From NCBI GenBank assembly GCA_900708905.1, contig CAADRB010000057.1, positions 124,001 to 188,000 of the forward strand: a stretch of DNA of 64,000 nt. The letters run 5' to 3'. The notes beneath the pieces were generated by a model that worked only from the letters and a program-made list of their open reading frames with translations, made no database searches and was not told the DNA's origin. A program made the position numbers and the translations under genes. Source of the stretch: Hymenolepis diminuta (Eukaryota > Platyhelminthes > Cestoda > Cyclophyllidea > Hymenolepididae). Each line of letters begins with the position of its first letter. The stretch's first letter is position 1. Shown one piece after another: positions 52,386 through 64,000 of this stretch.

Positions 52386-53643
52386 TTGAGCTATGTGTTT
52401 AGGGCACGATTACTTCAATTTAGCTTGTTAATGTTGTGTGCTTATCTGTGGTATTTAATAAAATATTATTTCTTCTTTCAGATTGTGTGATAATTACCGT
52501 TATTAGTAACTATTTCCAGCCCTAATGTGCACTCCAAATAAAGAGCATATCAGGCATATTTCACTGTTTGAATTTCATGAAGAAGATACAGTAGGCTCAA
52601 CGGCGAAAACATTCAGACACTCATGGAAATGACGTTGTGAATGAAAAGGCCCGCAGAAGGTGGTTTTCTGCAGGTGGTTTCAAAAAGGATGACTTCAGCC
52701 TGAAAGACGGGAGACGAACCGAGAGCAGGATGCTCAAAAAAACTCGATTCTGAGCAACTGCAAGTTGCCATTGATGAAGATCCAATCTGCACTATTAGAG
52801 AACTGAGCAAAACCTTTCACGTGAGCCGCCATATGACCATATATAGGGAAATGAAGAGACTTGGCTGGGAAAGTCTCAAAGGCTGAGAAATGGGCTCCTC
52901 GCACGGTTTGTCAGAAATCAACAAGCAACAGCGTGTGATTTGTTGTGTTTCACTGCGTTCTCGTGAACTGAACTTCAGGCACCTTTTTTAGACCGATTCA
53001 TAACTGACAGCGAGGAGAAGTGGTGGATCCTTTACAACAATGTTAAGCCCAAAAGACAGTGGCTAAGTCAAGACAGTGGTTCAAAGCCAATTCCACTTCC
53101 AAACCGAGAAGTGAACGGCACTCGAAACAAATTTTTTTTGTGTGCATGGTGGTGAGTGGGAATCATTTATTATGAACTGATGGATGACAATCAAAAAATA
53201 ACATCTGAAGTTGACTGTCAGCAGCTAACTCATTTAAAAGCAGTTAGTGGCAGGAAAAACGGCCATCTTTGATCAATCGGAAGGGAGTGATTCTGCACCA
53301 TGACAATGCCAGACCCCACACTTCAAAAGCAACTAAAAATCTCGTTGAAGAAATTGGCTGGGAAGTCATGTACCACCCACCATAATCTCCCCATCTTACA
53401 CCAACCGATTTTTATCCTTTCAGGAGCTTACAGAATCATTTAATGGGACAAAGGCTTACTTCAAGAGAAGAGGTCGAAAAGAAGCTGGTTTCCTTTTTTC
53501 GAGTCCAGACTGACTAAATTCTATGAAGAAGGAATGAGAAAGCTAGTGACAAGATGGAAAGATGTAATTAATAAAAATGGTGACTATGTTGAACACTAAA
53601 TAAATGCATTTTTGACAGAATTTCCATTTTAATTCAAATTAAT

Positions 53644-53673
53644 AAAATGGACAGAACTTCTGTTACAAGCTGA
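53644..53673 (-). repeat. right terminal inverted repeat of mariner
   Basis: In inverted orientation begins TCAGCTTGTAACAGAA, followed outside by TA, which fits the mariner target-site duplication. Confidence 0.85.
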
Positions 53674-53675
53674 TA

Positions 53676-56600
53676 CGTAGAGAGCAATCTCATTCTAGTG
53701 TAGTACCTTGGTTTCTCGTCTGAAAAATATGCATAGCATCTCATGACGTCATAGGTCGTCATCACCATTGTGTTGAGATTTGACTGCAGTCTAAATGGTA
53801 GATGTGACGTTAAAGCCATACAAGGCTCGATATTCTGGTTTTAGTGGAGCAAAAATGTTAATTAATCAAAATCTCAGGAAATTTCGTATACACAACCACA
53901 CGCAGGAAAGGCGGGTTTTCTTGCTAGGTTGTATTTTGTCAAAAATAGAGATCACGTGAATGTTAAATATGGATGTAATGATGCAAATAGCATTTAAGGC
54001 GTCAATATTCTAGAAACGACTGTGTTTTGATGAAATCGATTCCTATTTTAATGTCAGATGAAGTGTAAAGTTGTAATTGGGGTTTCAGAATGTTACCATT
54101 AGAACCTATACTAAATTTGATTTTTCTCCACTCCAATCGGATTTAGTGCGCAAAATTGAAACTATTATTTTAAATCAAATTAACATTATTACTCACTTAT
54201 ACTTAATAAGCTATTTAGTAAAATTCGCTTATTTTCGCACCAAATTTAGTTGATTTTGTGTTTTTCTCGAGGTTTGGATATCGTCTATTAAAACTGATCG
54301 TCTAAGGCACACTGTTTTAAATACGAAAACTAATCGTTAATTACTAAAATAAATGTTAAATTTGTTTTTAATCCAGATTTGATGCGATAATAAGGCACCA
54401 GGAGAAAAGGCCCTTATTGGCACTAAAGTTGGGTGAAAACGTGTCAATCGTGGATGAAGTTAGAGCGTGATAGTCTAGCCTGAAATTGCGAATATATTAC
54501 CAATTGCCAAGTTAATGACAAAGTTCATCCTCTTTGTTTAAGCTTACATTAAAGGGGTGAAAACAATGATCGGATTGTCTTTTAAAAATGACAACGAAAT
54601 ATTTTGCTTCATCCGAACTTCATTAAGATGTATACCGTGGAGATTGTTTTATGAGGAACTCACTCCTATTTCTGTTACTCATCACGAAATATTGACCTTC
54701 CTATTGCAAAGTTAAATACCCATATTATTAAGATGCTAGATTCTAATTTAGCGGCCCCAGAGTTGAATGCAGCTGAATAAGTATATTCGATAGAATGAAG
54801 AAACGGACTGTATTTGGGCCTCGCTAATAACAAATAGGCTTGCAAAAGGCAGCTTAGATTGAGGTCAGTCAATGAGTTCAATAATAATGGACGGAATGAA
54901 GTGTTTTCCGATTAAAGAGATCACCGTCACTTATCGGGAGAGATTATTCTAATTAACGGATAAACATCAACGTGTTTCCATTTCGTGACCTCTGCAATGG
55001 AAAAGTTACATTATCACTGCACCACTAAAGTAAACAGACATTATAAGAAAAATAAGAAATTTTGTTGAAACTTAACAATATGGACAGAATTGTCTAGTGT
55101 CATCATAAAAATCACCTTTTCCTATTTAAATGGCTGCTATATGGAGTATTCAATGCATTTCATTACAAATTGAGCCAACCTTCAAAAATGTAGGGAACAG
55201 AAATACCCGTGCTTCAATCGTCATGAATTTGTCGATTTCCTTCAAGAACCTATAGAGAATCGTGGACGAAACGGGCAGAAAAAATAGAAGCTTACGCCAT
55301 GATTTTCTGCTAGCATATGTGCCTTAGTTAATGTTTTAATATTATTGGATTTAATATAAATACCCGTCAAAACACCATCATCATTGCGAACATGAGCATT
55401 TCTAATGTTTATCAGTCCTTACTGCCAACTTATAAAAAATAAACAATTATTAATATGCTCAATCTACAGCATCCTCAACTAATTTTCTCTCTTAATATCT
55501 TCTCTTGATTGCAATTCAACATCTCATCTCCATTTGATAATCTCTACCTAGTTATTCATTGCTAAAATGCATATTCATGTTAACGTCAAAAATGCGTAAA
55601 GATACTGAGACAAGCCTCTTAATCATCTTATAATTTGATTCATAGTGGTGAATTATTCCATTCGGTTAACCGTACCTTCATCTCTTGCGAGAGCTGGTCC
55701 CTCTAACCCAAGGTCGTTATCCCCAGAGACCACCTTGATTCAGATTCGAGCTTGTTGGAAGAATGGTGAGATTCAGTGAATGATTTCGGAAGTAACAAGG
55801 GATGAGAAAGACCAAGATTATATAGAAAATCTATGAATGGTCGAATGTTAATGAATAACATAAAACGCATTCCTATACCTTCTCTCCTATTGGAGATAAT
55901 AACCAGCGTCTTGAGCCTCCCAAGCTCCCAAGTTAAAAGAAAACTGCATATACGTAAATTAGTTATGATATACCTCTTTCACTTTATTACATACTCCTTA
56001 GGTATATCTTTTATGTTCTATTTTGTTAGAAAATCCCTGCCAGCATACTTCAGTACGGCACAGTCCAAGTCAAATGGAAATCTTCGCAAAATGTAAGTTA
56101 ATTCCAAGTCTAGATATTAAGTAATGATGTTGATTGTGATGTGCAGAAATCTCCATCATCTTTCTTTACGTAATTTTATGCAACCTTGAAACGTTTTCTG
56201 GTATGGGACACCATTATTTTCAATTCAATGACTTTACAACTTTAATTATTTACGTAGTAACGATCAACGTTACTTAACCTTGAGGCTCAATTAAGGTTCT
56301 CATCCTGTTAAATTTACCTACTGCATTAGAAGTATAATATTATTTTATTCTTTTCGGATCGGGGCAAAAACTTGGAACGCCAATTCACACACATTCTGAT
56401 TTGTCTACAGTACGAAGACTTTTGGCATTTAATGTCACATCGCTGAAGATGAGCAACATGATTTGGCAATCTCTTAGCGCTCATCAGTTTATTCTGTACG
56501 AAGACTCAGATATTTTATCTTTAAAAATCCCGCTTGCTTAGGCGTGTCGTTTCTTTCAGCTAAACCGTACATTATCTTTAAGCTTGGAAAATGATTTTAA

Positions 56601-58320
56601 AACTGTTTCTTTAAGATGTATGAGATGCAGTTTTTTTATTAAATTAATCATAAGTTGAAAAAAAGTAGATAAAATGTATGTGGCTTATAACCATAAAGTT
56701 GTTCATTTTAGTAATATTTGAAAGTGGTTAAAGCCATTCTGGAATGTTATGCGAATTTCTTATCTAAGCGATTTTAACAAGTCCATTTATTAAAAAATCG
56801 TATCGAGTGAGCGAATTGGACAAAGGTATGTATTACCTTCAAGTTCTTCTACAATAATTAGAAGGGTCCCAGAACTTCAGTGATCACCTTTCTTTTTCGA
56901 TGGAACTATCTTCAAACTTGATTTCTTTTTCAGCTTTAAATTGTAATTTTTTATTCTGAAAACGAAATCAGTATTTCAAGAGACACTCAAGGAAGCCGTG
57001 AATTTGAGAGGGTGGTAAGAAAGCTTGCAGTCGGTAGCAAAATTTAGAAGATGAGTTGCCTAACCAGTACCTTCTTTAGAAGGTTGTTGTATTAGACAGA
57101 ATTTTTTGAACCAACAGTGTCCACTACCGCCCAAGTAGCAGTTGGCGAATAAGCTTGTTTTTATTCTTTTATTATACTTTTACCTGTCAAACATGATTAA
57201 CAGAAATTGTGTGCTTGTTATTAATAAAAATCCGTCCCATTGAATGACAAAATTACAAACTGCATTGTTTTTACTATGAGAAATCACAAACGATGTCGAA
57301 TATATTAAGAGACTTCTGGATACTCGTAGTAGTAGTACTTTAAGAGCGGTTGAGAGAATTAGTCTAAACCACAGCCAGCTGGTGCCATAATGGAAATATC
57401 TCATGCAAAAGACTATTAATGACAACAAATGGCTATCATGGCTCATATGACATGTGCCGAGGTGTATATATTTACAATTTTAGATATGTCAAGATCCATT
57501 TAGTGTGATGACTTAGTCAATTAGTTTATTTTTAATATATGTGAATCGTAACAAGTAATTCTGTTGCTTCAAAGATGTGAGCGGTCCAGTCTTTTCAATT
57601 TGCATGTTACGTTTCTTTTACCGAAGTTTAACTAATGTAAACTGAGTTGTGAGACGCAATTCTACAAAAATGCAAATGAGTACAACCATTATAAAGCGCA
57701 ACCGTTACTCAAGATCTTTTTAAGATGATTCATAACTACTCAAGACATGACCACCATAAAGGCAAAGGAGCACCAATCCCAACTTAATTTGTGCACAAAT
57801 CGTTGGTTTCTTAACAGAAGTCTTTAAATTTCACAATTCACTTACCAACACTCAGTAAATTTCATATGCTAAACCATATACTCACTGTCCAAAATGTATA
57901 TTTGAAACGACATCACGATTTAATGTATTTAATAATACTGTGGCAAGACAAACAACTTTCGGCGACGAAAACGGGATTTTTCATTAAAAACACTAAAACG
58001 CAACTTCTTTCCATTAATTTGGCAAAGAATTAAGTTATATATCAAAGGTGTATCTCCTCATGAACCCCAAATTTTTGTTATTTGTTTATCTCAAAAATTC
58101 GCTATTTTTCGCCCTATTTATGTATATTTACCCTTATTGGAGACATTTTAATACTCCGGTAATGTTGACGTCATGCCATTTGATGCGAATAATTATCTTA
58201 TTGAAGGTAATGTTTGCTTAAGAACACTCCCACGATAGCCGTTCCGCCTTGTCTCGTTCATTATATTTCCAGTTGGAGTAAAGGTAAGAAATAAAATTGG
58301 CATATGCACACTTATTTCAT
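53676..58320. other. gene-poor AT-rich stretch
   Basis: No exon, RNA gene or transposase recognised. Open frames at 54675-54881, 55833-56096 and 57180-57446 are hydrophobic or low in information and lack splice or start context. The lower end may include decayed internal sequence of the LTR element to its right. Confidence 0.4.
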
Positions 58321-58794
58321 GGGGCGCCAGATCTGAACGACAAAGACTGGTGTTTCGATCTGACCCTTCTGTGTTATGTTCTCGTGGGACTTATTATTAT
58401 ATGACGTAAATTATTCTGTCTATTATTTTAATGTACTTCCGACTATTGGGCTCTGAATGTGTTTATATTCCCCCTTGTTTGGTTATCCCAAATAGTTACA
58501 TATTTTATGTGATTGAGCAATTCATAACTATCCCACATTGCCGACGTTTTCTTTCTGATTTCCCTAATATTTGTTACTACTAGTCTGCTACTTATTACTG
58601 CACTACCCACGGTACTTAAGGCAAAATGTAGCCAAGTTTATTCTGACTCCTTTCTTGACACGAATTCTCTCAGTGAACGCAGCAGGCCCTTCATGATAAG
58701 CAGATTAATTACCCGACATCCGATTCATGTAGTGATTCACGGTCCCCATCTCTTTGACGTTGTGACGATGACCCTGTGTAGGGTCAGGCTGACA
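58317..58794 (-). mobile_element. LTR remnant with primer-binding site
   Basis: On the minus strand a 461-base segment (58334-58794) begins TGTCAGCCTGACCCT and ends GTTCA, as LTRs do (TG...CA). Four bases later comes TGGCGCCCCATG, which starts like the binding site for a lysine tRNA primer, the layout of a 5' LTR followed by internal sequence. A palindrome TGACCCT/AGGGTCA lies near the LTR start. No gag or pol protein is visible downstream and no second LTR was found in the window, so this is at most a truncated copy. The family is not certain; a Gypsy-like LTR retrotransposon is the likeliest. Confidence 0.42.
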
Positions 58795-60479
58795 GTCTAC
58801 TTTCCCCGTCTGAATTCAACCTAATTATGAATGTTATTTACTGATACTTATTACAAAATCTTAAAGATGATGGGACCTTTTCTTTCTCCTAAGTGTCAGA
58901 CTACTTCTATCATTCTAAACATTTTTAGACGCGCATTTGTTCACGCAGTCCTTAAGACAAGTTCTGGAAATTATTTATTAGTATTGCAGATTTCAAAGAA
59001 TGCATATATATTGAATTTAATGAGAACATTAATCAAATGAAGATGAGAAATTCTGATTCATTTCGCACTGATGTGAATAAACGTGTGGTAAATATATTCT
59101 GACAATGGAAAAAAAGAGTATGAGCGGTTATACACGAGCAGTTGCGAAAATGTGCATTAATATCCAGAACTACACACCAACATACCACACTTCATCACCT
59201 TCGGGAGATTCTAGCATTTGTCATTAGGATGGCTTCTATAATAGCAAAGTCTGTAATTGAATTAATACTATGACTGTTACGATTTTGCTAATCATCGATA
59301 TTGCTTTCCTAAGCTCATAATACTTTGTGCCAATATCAAACTCTTTGATTCTTCATTAAATAGATGATCGCTCTCTATGTCTTCCTCGAAAAAAATTCTT
59401 TCATTTCGTTGATGTGTTCTTGTGTTTCAGTTTCTTTGTGTAATTCCCATTTAATAAAATTAACTCGGTTCCTTGAATCCTTTTCCATATTCAGGCTTAA
59501 GTTTTCAAAATATAAAATCTACAAAATCTTATTAATTCCGCAGTTTTTACAGAATATTAACCCATTTAGTTCTAGCAGTAAAGACTGAATAATAAAAACA
59601 AATTAGGTTAGAATCTAAAAGCTTCCCGTTGGAGTAATTTTAGTATGTGTACACAACGTTCTTACTAACCCGAAGTTTCGTTATGACTTTTTGCTTTGAT
59701 AATGACCTATGTTTGTTGACCATGTGCAGTAGCGAAAGGAGTATATAGTTTTGGTTGCGTGTCTATCTTTGTGTGTGTTCAAATATATACCGTCATTTAA
59801 GGTACTATATTCAGTATGTCATGTGAAATCAAACCCGTGATATTCAATGAGTGAGTTGTAATAAAACTTTGAGCTACACCTTGTAATTATCGAGGGTAGT
59901 GCCTATAAAAAGCGTTTTCTTTAAATGGATGGGAATCGATATGACTGTACCCAAATATAAAATTTCAGTACATATCCATGAATACGTAAAGAACTATCTG
60001 TTAAAACGTGTTCACACGGCTACAATATACGTAAACTTATCTCATATGATAAAAAACCAATGGATTTTTATCCGTTTAACTAGTTGACTTTCATAATATG
60101 CGTATAATAAGTTGCGTATAGCCTTAACAATTTTATTGTATTGGAAAATGCTTGAAGATCCAGTCCTCGCAAAAATAAGAGGCGAATTATCCCGTTAAGT
60201 TTGAAATCGGATGAGTTTGATCTTGAATAAAAAATTTACTAAGCCCACCTATATGAACTTGTAGCGGACACTACACAAATAGGCACTTGACTAAACCTTG
60301 GTAATCTTCTTGGAATTCCAACTAGTCATAGAAACACAACTAGCTTCAAGCAGAGCCCTCCAGTGTAAATTACCGCCAAAATTAGCTAGGCAACGTCCAA
60401 AGTAGCGAGAGCACAGAGGGTACGAAGTGCAGAGAGTTTATTGCTAATCCGGCTAACCGCAAAAACGCTTAATCATTAA
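58795..60479. other. intergenic, no recognised gene
   Basis: AT-rich up to about 60300, then rising G+C toward the promoter-like patch at 60480-60610. Open frames at 58831-59040, 59364-59588 and 59899-60087 have no motif support. Confidence 0.4.
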
Positions 60480-60499
60480 ATACGTTTAACGCTATGCTG

Positions 60500-60610
60500 C
60501 ATGAATATTTGTCCCTGATTGGCTGTGGGCAACTGTACGCACGTCCGCACTTGTCCGCTAAGCCATCAGTAGCATTTATCGCACTTTCCAGAATGTTCCA
60601 GCTCGCACGA
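60500..60610 (-). promoter_or_regulatory. orphan promoter-like patch with heat-shock element
   Basis: Locally G+C-richer sequence with a perfect three-unit heat-shock element, TTCcaGAAtgTTC at 60586-60598, and a CCAAT box (ATTGG at 60518-60522) 64 bases away. In minus orientation the order is HSE then CCAAT, as in many hsp promoters, which would point transcription toward lower coordinates. No heat-shock protein reading frame is present on either side. It may be a detached promoter copy, a 5' leader of a gene not recognised, or coincidence. Confidence 0.3.
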
Positions 60611-61436
60611 GATCCCTTTGGTTGGCCTTGATAGCGTTGTACAAAGAAAATCATGCAACAGTCTTGTTGGGAAAAGTGACTAGTATTTGGTCTTGAGCGC
60701 TTTGTCCTTTTGATTTTATATGCAATTAGGTCCGCAAATAAAATTCCATTGACCTCTTTGCATTCTGATGTTTTAATCGTGGTTTACCGGAACTTCATTG
60801 CCATTATTATAATAATTAGTGCTTAAACGATGAGTACTAAATTTTTTGAAATTTATTATGAACCACAACATTTTTTTGAACCGAACTGGGTATAGCAAAT
60901 TTAATTACCACCTTATAATAGTAAAAATAACAGTAATTAATTTTCTAATGGGATTGAATTATGATTGCGATAGTTATAAGGTCACAATTAAAAGTCAGAA
61001 TTATGAAATTCTAACTGAAAATTCTTACTGGATCACTACTTTTCAAGATAATAAGCATAAAGTTAAATTTAATAAATTTATATAATCGTCATTAAAATTT
61101 TCGCTATTACGGAAACCTGGAAGATGAGCTTTTCTTTCAACGGAGAGTAAAGGTTAACATTATGCAGAATTTGAAACCACAAGTAGATACGACTGAAACT
61201 TATCTGGAATAGATTAACTGTAATCCGTTGGTACTGATATCGTTGCAGTTAATGTTTTGCAGAAGGGTGAATGTTCTCAGGGTCACCATTTTGTTGGAGT
61301 TGTGGCAACAGCTATAGTTGATCAGAAAGTTGTTTTTTGCAGAATCACCAGTTTTTTTTGTGCAACAAAATGCAGGAGTGTACAAACAACTGTCCCCATA
61401 AGTATAACACAAAGAACTGCGTAAGTCAACGTACAC
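60611..61436. other. intergenic, no recognised gene
   Basis: AT-rich. The plus-strand open frame at 60846-61085 is Asn/Lys/Ile-rich as expected by chance in such sequence and has no motif. Confidence 0.4.
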
Positions 61437-61808
61437 CGAATAAACCGAGATGAGGATTCGAGAGAGTAAGAGAGTGATGAGAGGGAGAAGAGATGAGAGA
61501 GAAGCGTAGGAGGAGGTAAATGAAAAGCGTGCCTGCGTGTTTGTGTATCTGAGTGGAAGTACAAAGACCGTTTATATGAGTCAATTGGACAGAAATGTAA
61601 GTGATGGTTTGAGTGCAGGCGTACTTTAAATGAAACGGGACAGCCGTAGAAAGAAGGAGAATCGACAAGCTCGTCAAAACATGACAGATAGGGGTTCGAG
61701 TCACAGAGACATAAAGACGTCACTGCGACTTCATGGATGAAAAACCGGAGTATTTTTAAAGAATGTGATTAAAGAATAATTTTTGAAATACGTGGAGAGT
61801 CATCCTCC
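61437..61808 (-). repeat. dispersed repeat, copy B
   Basis: About 370 bases, the inverted counterpart of 24552-24896. The open frames on this strand (for example 61322-61723) are not preserved in copy A and are treated as shadows of the repeat. Its pyrimidine-rich end lies at the lower coordinates. The shared landmarks are listed under copy A. Confidence 0.75.
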
Positions 61809-64000
61809 GATAATATAATTTGCACGTATAGTTTTGTACATCAATAAAGTTATGGGATAGAGATAAACTGTAAATGATTTTAATAAAAAATGAACTAAGC
61901 ACGCTTGAAAATAACAGTTCCCCATTCGTTGTGTAACTTTGACGAAGAATATCCTATCCACATGGAGTGTATATACTAGACGATTAAATGACTGGATTAT
62001 ATAATCTAGTAGTCATTTTCTCACTAAGAACAAACTAACGTCTTTGCTCAGTATTCAATTCATTTCATTTATCGGCACTCTCTCTTCTAAATCTTTTACC
62101 ATTAACAGGCAAATCTTGTCGACCACCCATAATCTAACTATGGTTCATAAAACTATATTCAACGTAAACCTTACTAAAGTAAATACCTAAAGTAATCGCT
62201 TTAATGAAGCCTGTACTAAGATGATAATTTAAACTACCATTTGCGTTAAATGACGGTTGACAACAGGAGAGTGTTTGTGTATTAACTTTGTTATATAAAA
62301 ACCATTAATGTGATTCACTTCAAAATTTAGCTGTTATAGTACTAGACATTAATCATCAATCTTGATTAGGATTTTAACAAATAATTAAAATCTCATTTAA
62401 ATTATGACATTGAGCAAATAAATGATTAAAATTTGATAAGCATTGCTTTATTGAATATAAAGGATTGTAAACGTCATTGTACACAGGCATACATACAAGC
62501 AGCCTTGATATTTCGTTCAAGTTTATTGAAATGACCTTTCTTGAATCCTGAACAGATACTGAGAAAATTGGGCCGGGTACGTCTCAGAAATATTGTGTAA
62601 TCATATGTTGCAGAAGGTAGAGATACTGTAAACCATTATGACATCCCTTATGCTGTTTTCTGAATTGTTCGAGAATCAGAGGTTAGAAGAACTGAGAAGC
62701 ACTTTTCTATGGTTCCCCATTGTCCGAATCGAGATCGGCAAGGACAAATTTCTCGTCGGCTTCAGGACTCGAAACATCGTCAAGAATGTGATGAATGAAG
62801 GCGGGAACAAACATGGTTAGTTAGTTGTGGGTGTGAATTTTGGAATGAAGATGTGAGCTCATTGTGCGCTTATTTAAGAGCGTGAGAAAAGATTCCATCA
62901 TAGTTACGATATGTTGTGACATCTAGCTGGATTTTCATTGGCTATCACCCATGTCTGCACTGTGAGCTCGCATTTATCAATAGCGCCCAGATATTTACGT
63001 CATGCTGATATCATATATCAATAGCTCAGAGGACCTAAATGCTAATGTTTCCTATCGAATTATTTTATATCCAACAAACTGCACAAATTTTCTATAAATT
63101 AACGGAGGAAAGTTGTTTTATAGTTATGGTAACAGAATGATTTAGACGATACAATAATAGATATAAAAAGACGTATTTCTCCATGTACCTCGAATTTATT
63201 TTAACTCAAAATATGGGATTAGAAATTAAAATTCTCCAGTCAAATGTAAAGAATAGGTCTAAGGCATTTCTTTAATTAAATATTAATGAACGCAAATTTA
63301 AGGCTATTTTTATGCATGGTAATGCAATCGTGTTTAAGAAAGCCGAGTTGTAGGATATTTTTAAATTTTCAATTAATTAACCCAACCATTCCGCAATACT
63401 TGCGCCATCCAAATAAAGTGATTTATTTTCTTAAATATGTTTCGAAATTGCATTTTAGGGATAAATTTCTCTGTTGCACAAGGGACATTGCAATGAGGGA
63501 TTGGTTATTGCATCACTAGGTGTCATGATGTAATTACAATCATATCATTACTACGGTTAGCATGCCAATATTAAATTTCCCAGGGCTCTGCAAGCCAGCT
63601 AGGCCTTTGCAGATCATTTATTTCCAGACCAAGAAAATTGCACGGTGTGATGGTGAGTGATAGAAGTGTATTGTTACTCACACTTTGCTGTCAAACGGAT
63701 CTTTAAAGTTTTAGATCTGACTGGACTACTAAAAAGGCTTCCCTTTCTTAAAAAAGGTACATTAAATATGCTGGTGGTCATGACTTATTGAAATGTGAAT
63801 TACAAACCCCATCGAAACACACTCAGACGTTAATGGTGGCATGAATTTCTATTATTGTTACCCACAGGATTGGAAAAAAATTATACATTTTTGCAACTTA
63901 ATTCGGCTAAAAGAAAGCCCAATTAATGATGAAGAGGTAGGGCTCAAAAGGATACTGAGAGCAAAGTCAAGGTATCAAAGAGTCTTACTTCGCGTTATTT
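61809..64000. other. right end of window, no recognised gene
   Basis: Mostly AT-rich. A patch at 62640-62820 is richer in G+C and open on both strands but shows no known domain. The open frame at 63286-63519 has no motif. The sequence simply runs off the right edge. Confidence 0.4.

Larger units (their letters stand above)
52356..53673 (+). mobile_element. mariner-family DNA transposon, decayed
   Basis: A nearly full-length mariner of about 1318 bases, flanked by TA at 52354-52355 and 53674-53675. The terminal inverted repeats (52356-52385 and 53644-53673) share TCAG, TT.TAACAGAA and TTCTGT with four mismatches over the first 26 bases. The plus-strand transposase remains include FITDSEEKWWILYNNVK, HHDNARPHTSK and NKNGDYVEH. 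The first catalytic Asp is in ITDSEEKW (GAC at 53005-53010), the second is the GAC at 53302-53304, and the third is the GAT at 53407-53409; the last two have 34 residues between them in one frame, the DD34D signature. Several stops and frameshifts, especially in the N-terminal DNA-binding part, mean it is not autonomous. The short minus-strand open frames inside it are shadows. Confidence 0.9.

Noticed and set aside
52613..52810. Minus-strand open frame in the mariner
   Set aside because: Antisense shadow of decayed transposase sequence.
61322..61723. Overlapping 92-133 residue minus-strand frames as a gene
   Set aside because: They lie within dispersed repeat copy B and the frame is not kept in copy A.
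1..64000. CRISPR arrays, bacterial operons, phage or plasmid systems
   Set aside because: Spliced animal genes, AT-rich introns and eukaryotic transposons show this is nuclear DNA of an animal; no such arrays were seen.

Overview
This is eukaryotic, intron-rich, AT-rich DNA, roughly one third G+C by eye. All four gene models I can support lie on the minus strand. Their proteins are conserved animal families: AP-3 beta adaptin, a LysM-domain protein, a DLK/LZK kinase and a DPP6/DPP10-type dipeptidyl-peptidase homologue. Several 5' introns are only 32-80 bp while later introns reach 1-3.5 kb, and three start codons sit directly after a splice-acceptor-like AG. Together these suggest a flatworm (cestode or trematode), but that is an inference and I cannot name the species.

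Layout, left to right. 551-1582: 5' exons of AP-3 beta, which continues off the left edge. 3056-4089: a complete three-exon gene for a 149-residue LysM protein. 5760-19872: a 14-exon DLK/LZK-family MAP3K of about 1158 residues. 20835-21371: assembly gap. 21372-27627: mostly non-coding, with one orphan exon candidate and one copy of a dispersed repeat. 27628-42323: a 22-exon type II membrane protein of 905 residues with the S9B peptidase fold but without the catalytic Ser and His. 42324-64000: largely gene-poor, with a promoter-like patch next to the DPP-like gene, a decayed mariner transposon with both terminal repeats, an LTR remnant with a primer-binding site, the second dispersed repeat copy in opposite orientation, and an orphan patch with a heat-shock-type element.

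The exon models were built by hand from GT/AG sites and reading-phase continuity. Each complete model closes in frame: 450 nt, 3477 nt and 2718 nt of coding sequence including stop. The genes do not form an obvious pathway. DLK and the DPP-like protein both belong to families used in neurons (axon injury signalling and Kv4 channel modulation), and AP-3 beta acts in endosomal cargo sorting. I read the neighbourhood as ordinary chromosomal context, not a functional cluster.

The most interesting items are the dead DPP-like protein with a basic RKRR site between its two domains, a phase-compatible splice path that could join DLK to the downstream LysM gene, the very short introns, and the orphan promoter-like and exon-like islands.
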